A stretch of 64,000 nucleotides of DNA from Collybiopsis luxurians FD-317 M1 (Eukaryota; Basidiomycota; Agaricomycetes; Agaricales; Omphalotaceae). The notes beneath the pieces were generated by a model. The model was given only the letters and a program-made list of their open reading frames with translations, did not search any database and had not been told where the DNA came from. The position numbers and the translations under genes are program-made. Every line of letters begins with the position of its first letter. Position 1 is the first letter of the stretch. The stretch covers positions 845,297 through 909,296 of the forward strand of contig KN834750.1 in assembly GCA_000827265.1 (NCBI GenBank), read 5' to 3'. Shown here piece after piece: positions 32,041-43,999 of the stretch.

Positions 32041-34394
32041 CTTGTATATATTGTATTTCTAGCTGCTTACAATTATGGACCTGATTATGCTGCTAACCTT
32101 GCTATGGACTTTGCTACTGAAATTGCTACCAAGCCTGCTTCTGAAATTTTTGTATTACTTATAAACCTACTGGACATGAGTTACCTATTGGACACAAGTT
32201 ACTTATAGAACCTGAATTACCTATCAAATTACCTACAGAATTACTTACCGAAATTAAAAATTTGTACATAGAAAAAGTTCAGTGTGATTCCCTTAAGCCA
32301 AAAATTTGTCTATACAGTTATGAAACACAAGAAGGAGTATGAAACATGGGTAAAGAAACCAATAGAGATACAGTAGAAAGTGACAAGGAAGTTGAAGAAG
32401 GTGACCAGATGAAGGAATATAAGAAATTTATTACCACATACCCATTTAAAGATGATGACAAAGTGTTATTCATCCCGAACTCTAGAACCTGTTTCAAGTT
32501 AGGCAAATGAGGAGAACACATGGAAGAAAATGTATTCACGGCATATAAATGTGTAGGTGTCAAAGTGAAACCTGTACCAACTACAATGCCTACTGCTTCA
32601 AAAGTACAGCAAACTGTACCCAAGGACCCTTTGAAGACCCTGTCTGTATTACCAACTCATCTGCCTGAATTCAAACCAATGGGAAGGCTGACAGCGGAAT
32701 GACTTCCAGTGCTAGAAATTAACAAGGACAGTTATTTGTCCCCGGAGGAAGAGAAGCTGTTTACCTATATAATGACTGTTAATAATGATGCTCTGGCATT
32801 TGACAACTCTGAATGTGGTTCCTTCAAGAACATGTACTTCTCTCCTTATGTTATCCCCACTATTCTGCACTGTCCATGGGAGTTCAAGAATATTCCAATA
32901 CCACTGGGCATACTCAATCAAGTTATAGAAACCCTCAAAGCTAAAATTGCTGCTGGAGTTTATGAGCTGAGTGAATCATCCTATTGATTTAAATGGTTTT
33001 GTGTGATGAAGAAGAGTGGAAAGATCCAGATTGTACATGACCTTCAACCCCTGAACAAAGTTACTATTTGCAATGCTGGTATGCTACCTATACTGGATGA
33101 CTTCATAGAAGGATTTGCAGGATGTACAATTTATACTGTCTTTGACTTGTTTTCTGGATTCAATGCAAGAAAGATAGCACCAGGATCAAGGGAAATGACT
33201 GCATTCATGATGCCATTGGGATTACTACAGATTACTGCTTTACTGCAGGGATTTACAAACTTACCTGTGGAGTTCCAGAAGAGTATGGTATTTGTTGTAC
33301 AAGATGAAATCCCTCAAGTTGCAAATATTTTCATTGACAATCTAGCTATCAAGGGTCCACCTACTGAGTATCGGGATGAAAACAGAGAACCAGAAACAAT
33401 TCCTGAGAACAGGGGTATCAAGCGATTCATATGGGAACATGCACAAGATGTACATTGTATACTTCATAGAATCAAATGCTCGGGAGCTACATTTTCAGCC
33501 CATAAAACTCAAATATGCTGCCCAGAAGTCTTAATAGTTGGACAACTCTGTAATATTCAAGGACAAAGCCCTGATACAGCAAAAGTTGAAAAGATTCTAA
33601 AATGGCCTATTCTAAAGACACCTACAGAAGCCCATCAATTCCTCAGCCTATGTGGAACTGTCAGAATATGGATCAAAGACTATTTGATCATCATCTGACC
33701 ACTTACTCTTCTATTCAGAAAAGATGTTGAATTTATCTGGGGACCAGAACAACAGAGAGCATTCAGAAAGATAAAGAAAGCCATAACCTGAGCACCAGCA
33801 ATGAGACCCTTAGACTATGAATCCTTTCGCTGGGTAATACTTCAGGTAGACTCTTCAAAATATGGAACCGGAATGGTCTTAGGACAAGAAGATGAAAATG
33901 GAAAACTAGTACCCACTTGCTATGGATCCTTACCTATGAGTGACTGAGAAAGTTGTTATTCTCAGCCTAAGCTAGAGTTATTTGGACTATACAAAGTGCT
34001 ACAACACTGGCAACTATATTTAATAGGAGTAAAGAATCTTCAAGTAGAAGTGGATGCACAGTACATTTCAGAAATGCTCAAAGAACCTGATATTCAGCTG
34101 AATGCAACAATTAATAGATGGATTCAGGGTATTTTATTATTCAATTTTGATCTTAGACATGTACCAGCATACAAGTTCAAAGGACCAGATGCATTATCCC
34201 AGATACAAATAGATGAGGATGAAGTAGTAGAATCAGATGATGACACATGGCTAGATAACATAGTCTTACTAACTCAGTTATTGAAACATCAGAACTCTGC
34301 CAATGAAAGAGTCATACTGACATATGGACCACTAATGTTACCCTCATGCTTCACATCACAATTGGTTCAAGAAAGTACGCTTCAAGAGATCTGA
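32040..34394 (+). pseudogene. Gypsy 1 reverse transcriptase and RNase H
   Basis: From about 32343 one reading frame continues to 34394. From 32340 on, its internal stops are at 32340, 32508, 32700, 32985, 33696, 33789 and 33945, and all seven are TGA. Visible blocks: tandem ELPI/KLPT-type repeats (about 32165-32255), KKSGKIQIVHDLQPLNKVT, TVFDLFSGFNARKI, FQKSMVFV, the active-site block FIDNLAIKGP, IWEHAQDVHCILHRI, LSLCGTVRIWIKDY, LQVDSSKYGTGMVLGQ, YSQPKLELFGLYK and the RNase H end HVPAYKFKGPDALS. The expected FIDD is FIDN (gac aat), which removes one catalytic aspartate. No integrase follows. Confidence 0.8.
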
Positions 34395-34699
34395 CTATTT
34401 CTGACCATGCTAGAGTGTGGTAAGTGATGAGAACTTGAATGGTACAGATTAGGGGTACAGTAGTTATGTCGGTCATTTGAGTGATGGGGTCAATGTGAAT
34501 TAGAATAATGAGTGTGAGATGCCGGTGAGTTGTAGAAATGATTGTTATTATATTGGTACTCCCCTAATGAGCCATATTCTGGCTTATCCATCTGAAGGAG
34601 ACAGAGACACAGCTAAAAGAAGATTCGATGAGGAAGGAGTGAACAAAAGGCAGGGAATGAAGACATATGAAATTTCGGCATCACATAAATAGTGCTGCC
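34395..34699. other. Junction between Gypsy 1 and Gypsy 2
   Basis: 305 bases without a coding frame, rich in short gatgag/gtgagt phrases. It may contain LTR remnants, but I cannot match it to either element's LTR. Confidence 0.4.
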
Positions 34700-34719
34700 T
34701 CAATCAAAATTTCCAAAGG

Positions 34720-35335
34720 CGGGACTTAACCCCTCCTTGGCAACTTCCACCAGCTCCTGACACCTTTCAGCTCCAAATATCGGTCTAGAGCCTGTAAATC
34801 TTGACAGTTTGAAAATGGCTCAACTGTCAGATCGCCATCGCTCCAGAGTACATGGAAGAATAATTCTTTTCCTTCCCACTGATGACCTGTAATTTCATCA
34901 ACTCATTGCTCTCCAGGCACAGGTTCTCCAAAATTGTACGGACATGCAAGCATTCTCTCTGGGAATAAAACATCATCATTTGGAACATGTGGATGAAGTA
35001 ACAAAATGTGGAATTTGTTATGAATACCATGCCTTGCGAGTTCTGTAGGCAATCCTAACTCATAAACTGATTTGCCGTCAATAATTCCTACAACAGAATA
35101 TGGGCCAACAAACTTGGGCAATAATTTATGGGCTCGTCCTTTTGGTAGCCTTAGATTCTTAGTTGATAAATAAACCAAATCATCAACCTTGATAAGTGGA
35201 TCTGCCTTATGATCCTTATTTTCCCAATGAGTTTGAAATACTCACGATGCAATCATACAATCATGTGCATCTGCCAAATTCAGTAGAGCATGTTCAGCAA
35301 AATCTCTAACTCCTTTTTCCCTTGCCGAGAAAATT
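34720..35335 (-). pseudogene. Gypsy 2 integrase C-terminus and chromodomain
   Basis: Reading right to left: RDFAEHALLNLADAHDCMIA, S-TGA-VFQTHW, DLVYLSTKNLRLPKGRAHKL, LPKFVGPYSVV (integrase C-terminal GPF/Y-like block), FHILLLHPHVPND. After a TGA at 34904 comes VDEITGHQWEGKELFFHVLW..GD.TVEP...C..L.ALDRYLELKG, a chromodomain-type fold. Chromodomains guide integration to modified histones. Two stops break it. Confidence 0.7.
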
Positions 35336-35582
35336 CCTGTATTAATTCTATGCACTGATCCAAATATTCAGGCTTGATATCCAACTGATCCTCAGGCCGA
35401 ATTTGTTCAATCACAGCATTTCTCTTCAAGGGTATACTTCTAACTAAACACTGCAACTCTTCTCAGATATCACTTTCATCTACCACTTCCTCTATGGAAG
35501 GTGCCATTTTACACAACCTTGCACCTTCCTGCCTCACTGCATGTAGTCATAAGGTCTTGGCAGAAGGAGCTGGATTATCAAT

Positions 35583-38500
35583 TCAACGAATTGATTCTCC
35601 ATCCAATCGTTGCCTCATAGCCATGCGCTGTTGAACTTCCTCATTGTCTTCAGCATGTGTCAATCCTTGAATGTGAATGCTGTCAATATAAATGACATTG
35701 TGCTTGGGATCCAGACGAACATTATGTTCTCTCATCCACCAGATGCCAAAGATGGCATCATACTTATCGATGTTCACAATGTCAAAATAAGTTTTCATCT
35801 TATTATCACCAAGAATCACCTCTGTCACAGTACCGTAGTTGAATTTTGCTTTACTACCCACTGTTCCTAGTTGTAATGACATTGGTTCCTCCAATTCTTG
35901 AACCTTGATACCAGATACACAAGCAAAATGGGGACTCATTGGTTCCAATGAACTCCCTGTATCAAACATCACATGTGCAACATGGTCTCCAATATTTATC
36001 AGACAAGTCATCAGTCTGCAATCAGACAATGATCCTCTCTTAGGCCGCCTAAGCTTCTCTTTGCCTTTCATGAGAGGGACCCTTACTTTAGTTGATGCCT
36101 GGAGTGCACCCTTCACTATTTTATTAAACACGGGGTGCTCACTTGTTGATCTATCAATCCAACTGAATTTGGATACCTCAATTACTTGGTGGCCTGTATC
36201 ATCTTCGCTGTCACAATCATATCCATCTGACGACTTGTTATCAGAATCATTGGTGTCAACCAGATTAGAACAGGCTGTAGGTGAGGCATCAGATAGTCCT
36301 TCAGTACTCATCTCCTTGACAACAGGCTTTGAATTGTAATGTTTGAAGTAGGCAGGAATTCTTGCTACCTCATCATCACTCATATTTTCAAGAATTGGGC
36401 CTTTCAAATTTTTGATTGCTTGAGCTTTCTGACCCTCTTCCTCTGGATCAGATTCATCAATTATTTCCTTGATAAATGGCTCTCCCCAGATATGGACGTT
36501 CAACTTGTCCTCTGCGCTGATCACATTCATGGTGCCAAACTGTTCCTCATCTGAATCTTCAACCATAGTGCCAAAAACTTCATACTCCTCATAAATCAAC
36601 TCAGCACCATCTTCAGTATTTTGGTTCTCTACTCCTACTTGATCTACACTCTCCTCAAGCTGCAGTTCAGCTGAGGTACCATCTATTTCTTCCTCTGCAA
36701 GTCCATCTTTGTTCAAGACAAACAACTGAGGTAGTCCCTTTTGAGGACAGTTGGGATCACTTGCAAAATGACCCTTACCACCACAATTAAAACAAAGTTT
36801 TTCTTGGACCGCTTGTGAGTGTTTCTCTTGTTCTTCCTTTGTTTTAATTGTCATACTAGCTGCTTTCGCATTAGAACAATTTGAATTATTTATATTGTTT
36901 CTAGTGTCATTCATGGTCGCATTGCAAATGATCTCATGCGTTGGAGTGGATGTAGGACAATTAACACTGCCAATTTGACAAATATAGTGAGTATTACCAT
37001 TGTTGAAGTTACTTCTACCATTGACTGTACTGTTTCCTCGAGTGTATGTAGAAGATACACCTGTGAGTGTGGACAATTTCTTTAAGCTGTCTTCGTCCTC
37101 CTTTCTAACAATGATTTTTGCCATGTCTTTCATGCTAGCTGACTCCACAATTACATGTTCCTTTTGCAGATATTCTACCAGCCACAACAGAAGTCCAGCA
37201 ACAAATTTAGCACGGAAGGAATCTTCAGTTGGCTTTAAAATCAATTGAAGTGCAACTCTGTTTAGTGTAGCTAGATATTCTTTAACTCCATCCTGGAATG
37301 AATATTTAATATTATCCCACTTCTTCTCTGCTTGTCAGAATGTACTGTCTTGTACAAAATGTTTAAATAAGCCAAGAAGGACATCAACAAGTGACCATGC
37401 AGTACGCAAGGAATATGGGCTCATGACCCAGTCATTATACCAGGTCTTGGCCTTGCCATTGAGGAACATGTCAAGAGCACAAACTTGATATTGAGTAGCA
37501 TCTTTGCCTGATATTCTCTTGATAACAAAATAATTAATGACTGAGCCATACCAAGACTCAAATTCATCAAGATCATCACTTCCTGACCAAGAATTAGGTA
37601 AATTAACCTTTACTTCTTTCACTCCTTTGAGGGGAGGAAGTTGTACATCCAATTTCTTTTCAATATTATATCTAACCTTGTTCTGAATTCTGCAGTTCCA
37701 GTCTTTCCGCCCTTCATCCTGAACACAATTCAATAACTTTTTCAGAACTCATAGTTGTGTACAATGTCAAGAACATTTCCAGTGATGAGTAGTAGATGCC
37801 AATCTGGAAACCGATCGATTATTTCCATCTTCCTCGGAATCACTGGAATTGGGAATCCATGGAGTTCATTCATGATCATGATCCGCTGGTTGGAAACCAT
37901 CAAAGTCTGAATCCAATGATGAACTCGACTCAGATCCATTGTCGCCAGGATCACCACCACCACTATTCACTAATAGCGAAGATTCCCATCCCTTCTGTGA
38001 GTAACCAATACCGGTGTTTTTGTGTCAATTCACATTGGAAGGAGCAGAATTTTTGTTAGAAATAGAATGTACCTGTCCAACTTTGCCATTATCAAAGTCA
38101 TTCTGTGTTGCCCACACATCTGTGGGGACACCCTTATCATCAAATGCAATTCCTTGATCCCACCACAGAACCTTAGTATTGTCCTTGATACTTTTCAAAT
38201 GTAGCCATTGTCCAACAACTCAATCTGCAACTGTCAAAGGTTCTCCCACATGCCGATCTGTTCCCTCAATACACATGAATTGAGGATCATGGTACATGTC
38301 ATGATATGACTTCCCATTGGCATATTTCAGTATTCCCACTGGTTTGCTTGACATTTTGTCATTACCCAGCTCTGTAATACGAGGATTTTCATTGAAGAAT
38401 TTATTCACCCGTTCTCCCAAGTTGTCCTCCTTCCATTCCTCCTTCAACATCAGGCTGGGAATAAAGCTTTTTAGGATTCCATCAAACTCTAAGAATCTCT

Positions 38501-38846
38501 TTGACAGCTCTTCCTCTTGAGCCTCTAACACCTTGGTCATTGAGGTCTGCATGAATGTCCATGACAATGACCTGATATCCTTCTTAAAAGTATCCACAGC
38601 TTTGATGAGTCCCGATATCAGCTCTGGGTCAGCTTCCGGCTTGCCATAATCAGTTGGACTTTTGGAAGGAAAATTTTCCAAGTTTAAAGAATTTTTGGGT
38701 ATACTCTCTTCCAGAATGGGAGACAAATTTTCCAGAGATTTCAAATTGTTTTGGGGGTCTGGACAGTTTGACTGAGAAGAGTCCCTCTTCTTCCCCTTCT
38801 GGGACTTCTTGTTGCCAGAAGTTCCTGTGTCGGATTTGTTGCTCAT
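35583..38846 (-). pseudogene. Gypsy 2 gag and aspartic protease
   Basis: The start MSNKSDTGTSGNKKSQKGKK at 38846 leads into a gag with a helical N-terminus (38846-38220), capsid-like blocks (FESWYGSVINYFVIKR, ALDMFLNGKAKTWYNDWV at 37735-37335) and the frame 37244-35583 (LILKPTEDSFRAKFVAGL). A CFNCGGKGHFASDPNC knuckle at about 36790-36740 has two extra residues before the last Cys. An acidic linker and a protease with HVMFDTGSSLEPMS (catalytic DTGS kept) follow. Stops near 38220, 38030, 37880, 37745 and 37335 break the frame. Confidence 0.75.
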
Positions 38847-39375
38847 GGATGGGGAACAGTCATACTAATGTAGACTTAAAAACCAGTGACATATATAAAG
38901 TTGCAGGAGTAATAGATTTGAGTTCACCATTAGGGAACTAAAAACAATGAGTTCGCTGTAAGGGAACTATGCGAGAATATTCAACGATGTTCAAAAAAGT
39001 GTAATGCATCCTGGGGACGCAGTTGTGATTGGGCTTCGTACCCGTAGATGTAGAGTAAGAAGCTGAGGTTGAAAGACCTTAAATCCCACAATAGAACACA
39101 ATGAGTATATATTCTTGATAGTTCTACAAAGTGGAAGTAAGTAAAGAAGGTCTAAAATTACTTAATCAAAGAGTTACACCTTTTATACAAAGGCAAATTG
39201 CAAATAAATACTAAAATAGGCAAGTAGTGTAGATATATGCTACGCAGGCATTACATCCTCCTTGCTTCCTGAGGTTACATGCTATGCAATGGATGCTGCC
39301 TTACAGACAGGTGTCAGCCATTCTCAACTGGTTGCCCCTTCTTCATAATACCGGAATAAGGAGTGGCCTTCCATC
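38847..39375. other. Leader/LTR remnant between Gypsy 2 and the next gene
   Basis: No gene seen. The direct repeat tagggaacta/aagggaacta (38930-38970) and a gagaatattcaacg stretch suggest LTR-derived DNA, but I cannot place LTR ends. Confidence 0.35.
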
Positions 39376-42125
39376 ATGCAATCCTTGGGGACCTGTTTGC
39401 ATTGTATCCAGTTGAAGGTGTCTTGTAATGTCAAACCAGGTCAAGCTTGTTGTAATTGTTGCTCCCAAGTGGCAGCTGGTTGTTCATTTACTGTGCTGTA
39501 TTGTCACAGATTTATCTATCATTTTGGCCACATCTCAGAGAGCATAGTGTGGGAGCTAGTAGAATGTTTCAGAGGGGAGTATTCTTGAGTGGCAAAGCTG
39601 GAACCCAACACCTGGACCAGTTATATTAACTATCTCACGCAGGGTACCAATAATGTGTCCCATCTCCAGGAACTGTTTGGTGACAACACTGCAGAGGATG
39701 AGTATTTGTCAGCAAAGTTAGAGGAGAAGATCATACATGAGCAGGGAAGTTCTGGGATGTCTTTGACCTCAATTCCTTGTGTTCCTTCATGGAGGCCTTC
39801 CTCTAAACAGGCAAAGATTGTTGTTCCCTCAATATCCCATACCCCCACTATTGATATTGCCAGAGGTTCCACAATGTCAATCTATATTCCAGGATGGCAA
39901 GAGCTCCTTCATTGTATGCAAAGGGTTCCAGAGTGTAAGTTCTTCCCAGTGTTGTTTTACTTCAATTAACCATTTATGTAGGTTTGACTTTTGAGCCAGC
40001 TGCCAATCCTGTTTCAAGTTCCACTGCCCCATCTGTCATTGTTGACCTCCCACCTTCTAGTCCCATTCAGATAGTGAGGTTGCATTTTCCTCCTGTTCCC
40101 AGCTCTCCTTCTGTGATGGATTCCATATCTGTTCTTTCTACTCTCAAACCATTAGATGCTGTATTGTCCCCTCCTCCACTTTCCAACATTTCCATTGCCA
40201 TTGATGCATCAATCCTTGTATCTCCCTTGAAGCATCCAGCGGCCAATGTACTTGAAGCTTCACCCATTCATAGTCACTGTTGTTGTCATAATATGACCTT
40301 TGCACTGGGACAGGCTCAGTTTGATGTCACTGACACCATACCTTCTCCTAACATGGATGTGATGCCATCAATTGCTCAGCCTTCCCCTTTCTGAGTGTCT
40401 CCCATGGCTCCAGTGGATGCTGTTGGACTTTTGGGGATGCCACCTCTCAATATTTTTCTGTCTGCAGGATCAACTCAGGGTCAGCCAATTCTCAGTGATG
40501 ATAAGAAGTTGTGAAGTTGAGTAATGTTCCTTTCTCTCCCTTCCACATACCAAATGTCTAACTTCCTTTTTGTTCAGGATGCTAATATCCAGGAGGTGAA
40601 TAGGGAGGCATTTTCCAACAACGCTTCTCTTCATGCTCAACTGGCAGAATTGCAACAGCATTTGAGAACCGTGGAAGCCTCCTGACATCTTGAGCAATCG
40701 CATGCTGACACTATGGAGCAGCAACTCCAAGTTACAGAGGCCCATGTTTCAGAGCTGCAGGGTAGGTTGGCAGATTGGGAGGAGCATCTGGCCTCTTGTA
40801 CTTGGGAATTGCAACAACAGGAAGAGCAGCTTTATGACTCATGTCAACAGCGGGGACAAGAGGAAGGTTCTCGTTTGGCAGAGCTTGAGGTCTTCTGTCA
40901 TGACTATCTTGACCAGGTGTGTTCTTACTAGTGCCCTGTACCATGCCGACTCTTATCTCTTTCCTTTCAGTGTCTTTCAGACATGTTACAAAACCATTCA
41001 GAGCTTTCTGCCACTTACAAATCCCTTTTATTAGAGAATAAGGAGCTGCATGAGGAAAGGGACAATGCTAATGGTTGAGTTTGTGAGGTGGAAGAGTCTA
41101 CCGCTCGTTACTTAGACTGGAGTTGCAGGTATGCACATGAAAATGAACAGTTGGTCAAGGAGGTGGAGGACCTGCATAATCACTTGGATATTCAATGTTT
41201 GCAGGTTTTGGAGCTTGAGAGTGTCCTTTCCCTGCTCAACCATCAGGAGGCTCTCTGTTCGCAAGTTCAGGATCTTTCAAACACTGTTGCCTCCCAACAT
41301 TATGATTTGGTTATAGTGTCAGACCTCATTTGTGAGTTGAGCTGGATGAATGTTGCTCAAACAATGATGGAGTTGTTTAGTTGGTACAGTGCAATCCTTG
41401 ATCACATTGAGGTGACTCTGAATGGTCTTCCTGATGACTTGCATCTCTTTATTCCCCATGCAAAGGAGCAGTTTGGTATTTTCAGTCATTCCATGCTTGA
41501 AACCCTTACACATCTCACTTTGGCCGCCTGTCACTTTGAACATTCTACCCAGTCCCATCTTATGCATGTGCATTCAGTTGTGGAGCAGTATATGATGCAG
41601 GTCATTCTATGTTTGCCCCTCCTTTTAGAGATGATTTTGATGCAACTGGTCTCCTGATCTGATACTCTCTCAGAGTTTTATGACTTTGATGTAGGTGTGA
41701 GCTGCCTTAGGGTAGTGAATCCCTTTCATGTTTCACTTCTACCTTCACTCCCCCCTGACAGTCCATCCATGGTTAACTTTGTGCATACTGTGCAGGGTCT
41801 GATTGGCAATGTAATCACTGCTTATTGGGAGTATTATCCTGATGTGCTGGCCAATCTTGACAGTACTGCACCCTCTTTCTGTGGTTCTCCTATTCCACCT
41901 ACCCCTGCTTCACCTGTTGACTCTTCTTCTGGACCATTTGTGCCTATGGCACTCAACCAACATGAATTTGTTCCCAGTTTTGACCACGCTTCTGAAATAT
42001 ATGCAGATACCGAGGCACAGTCTGACAGTGAGATGGTTCGTGAGGGTTCTGTTGAGTTGTATGCAGCTACTCTGATGGAGACACCACAAGATGGGTTTCA
42101 ACACATATATGCTGAAGGGGTTTAG
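39376..42125 (+). pseudogene. Decayed gene with an N-terminal cysteine cluster and long coiled coil
   Basis: The first block (39376-39585) has CLHC, six residues, C, seven residues, CCNCC and a final C. This fits CX2CX6CX7CX2CX7C, close to the spacing of fungal Zn(II)2Cys6 clusters. It is followed by a helix and, after TGA at 39586, by EPNTWTSYINYL...QELFGDNTAEDEYLSAKLEEKI. Later exons give Pro/Ser-rich (39984-40394), heptad-rich coiled-coil (40590-40920 and 41090-41310: LQVTEAHVSELQGRLADWEEHL and similar) and C-terminal acidic parts (41697-42125). Probable introns end near 39982, 40577 and 40970. Stops are almost all TGA. From memory this resembles a mushroom-expanded family often found beside transposons; no function is known to me. 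Confidence 0.5.
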
Positions 42126-42640
42126 GATGGTTTGGTAAGTGCTTGGGAAGCCATAGTAGCGGAGGTGCAGTCAGTGGTGGAAGTGCAGTCCAACTTGACT
42201 TTATGCCCTCTTGTCACTATTGCACAGGCTGTTGGCATCGGTCCCCATTACTCCTGAGACACTACCCTTCTTGGCTTTCTTGGTTTGGTTCTGTAATTGC
42301 TAGTTGTGTTTATTTATATCTTCGGATGCCCCAAAAGTATATAAAATATAAATTGTTTGAAGTTGAATAGTATCATAATGAAAACTGTAAGAGGCAGAAT
42401 CATATAAGGGTTCAGTGGTGTTGTACAACTTGTTTGCAATTGGGGGTCCTGATGGACAAATAGATGGATGAATAGTGCCTAATAGAAGGAATTGGAAGGT
42501 GAGGTAGATGTTGGGGAATTTTGGGAAGAAACTAAGAGAAGATGAGATATTCAACCTGGCTTTACCCCCTTTCTTATGTGCCATTCCTGTGTGTTCAGCA
42601 GCTGGGACTTATTGATGATTCTCATCCTTGTCTGCCATTT
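42126..42640. other. Spacer before Gypsy 3
   Basis: No gene recognised. 42126-42260 looks like the 3' end of the preceding gene. The rest could be a remnant of the Gypsy 3 3' end, but I find no copy of the 5' LTR sequence here. Confidence 0.4.
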
Positions 42641-42647
42641 CCATCAA

Positions 42648-43870
42648 TCACTTCACCTGCTTGAAGGTTATGGCACATTTTCTTGGGTGTTTCTTATGCC
42701 ATTCCTCTATGAGTCTCCAGGACCCAACCATTCCTGGCCATTTAATCCAAGAGTTATGGTCATCCCTGTATCCCTTCCATTTGATCAGGTATTCAATCTC
42801 ATTTGGATGTCCCTGGATGGGTTGGAAATTCAAGATGGTCTCAACTTCATATTCGGCTTCCCCTTTGATGTATATTGGTAATGCCAGTGACAGGACTCTC
42901 TCAAATGGGTCCAAATGGTGTGGTTTGAGGCAGTCTATGTGGAAGACATTATGAATACATCGGAGGTCCCCTGGCAGATTGAGATGGTAAGTGTATATTC
43001 CAATTTGTTCCAGGATTGTGTACAGCCCTGTCCATTTGTAGTCTAACTTCTTTGTCAAATATCTGGTCCATATATTATCCATGTTCAGCCACACCCAATC
43101 ACCTTTCATCCAGGGTGGCAGTTCCTGCCAGTGCCGATTTGCATAGAGGGCTGCATCTTTGTTGGCCTTCTGTATGTGCTTCTAGAGGTAGAGCTGTAGA
43201 TTTCGGAGCTTCTCTGTGTACTGGTGAACCTCTGACTGGGTCATGGACCCCAACTTCATCATTAGCTTTAGGTGATAGCCCTTGTTCACAAAGAATGGCA
43301 ACACTCCTGTAGTCAAGTGCAGTGTATTATTGTAGACAAACTCTGCTAAAGGCAAGAGTATGTCCCAGTCATCCTGGTCATAGGAGCAATAAATTTGGAG
43401 ATATCCTTCCACTGCTTGGTTCATCCTTTCCATCTGACCATCCATCTGGGGATGGTATGCAGTTGACAGTTGTGCCTCAATGTTCAGCACTTGACAGAGC
43501 TCCTTCCAGAAGGCAGATACAAATAGAGAGCCATGATCAGATATTATGTCTACTGGTAGCCCGTATTTTAAGAACACATGAGTGATGAATAGTTGTGCAA
43601 ATTCACAAGCATTGTTGGAGGTATGGCAGGGGATGTAAATGGCTTGCTTTGTGAGTCTGCAGACTACTACTAAAATAGTGTTGTACTCCTTGGGTCTGGA
43701 CATTTTAGGGAGTTGCAAGATGTGGTCAAATGATAGGAAACTCCAGGGTCATTGGCTGATCAGGAGTGGTTTGAGCATGCCATAGGATTTTGCCCTTCTA
43801 TCTTTCATTCAGTTGCACGTATGGCAACTTCAGACATAAAGATTCACATCCCTTGACATCCTTTTCCAGA
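42648..43870 (-). pseudogene. Gypsy 3 integrase and C-terminal chromodomain
   Basis: The zinc region lies upstream in broken frames (43870-43730). The core frame 43718-43182 has YNTILVVVCRLTKQAIYIPC, the aspartate in IISDHGSLFVSAFW and the glutamate in MDGQMERMNQAVEGYL (usually QTERVNQ). The frame 43109-42648 starts KGDWVWLNMDNI, has the HNVFHIDCLKPH joint, and ends in the chromodomain EYEVETILNF..., EYLIKWKGYRDDHNSWIKW. The aromatic cage residues Y, W and Y of chromodomains appear to be present. It would direct insertion into heterochromatin. Confidence 0.8.
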
Positions 43871-43999
43871 AGAATAGTTGACTGACAAGTTTTCACATTT
43901 TCCATTCCCCTGGGTGCCTGCAAAGTTTGTGGTCATGGTAGTGTCATAGGACCTTCAACCACAAATTATTTCAGTTTGGCATGTAGATCCAATGCTTCC

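Larger units (their letters stand above)
23574..34394 (+). mobile_element. Gypsy 1: decayed Ty3/Gypsy retrotransposon with a large insert between protease and RT
   Basis: 5' LTR, gag with zinc knuckle, DTGS protease, then about 4.5 kb that is not standard Gypsy, then RT and RNase H. Integrase and 3' LTR are missing: the frame stops at 34394 and the next element (Gypsy 2, opposite strand) begins shortly after. Stops in the frames are mostly TGA. It is CpG-poor throughout. Confidence 0.78.
34700..38846 (-). mobile_element. Gypsy 2: internally deleted chromodomain Gypsy element
   Basis: Gag and protease (38846-35583) are followed, after a short linker, by only the integrase C-terminus and a chromodomain (about 35330-34720). 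RT, RNase H and the integrase core are absent. The deletion joint lies near 35316-35335, where the frame also shifts. Such derivatives can be moved only by another element's enzymes. Confidence 0.75.
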
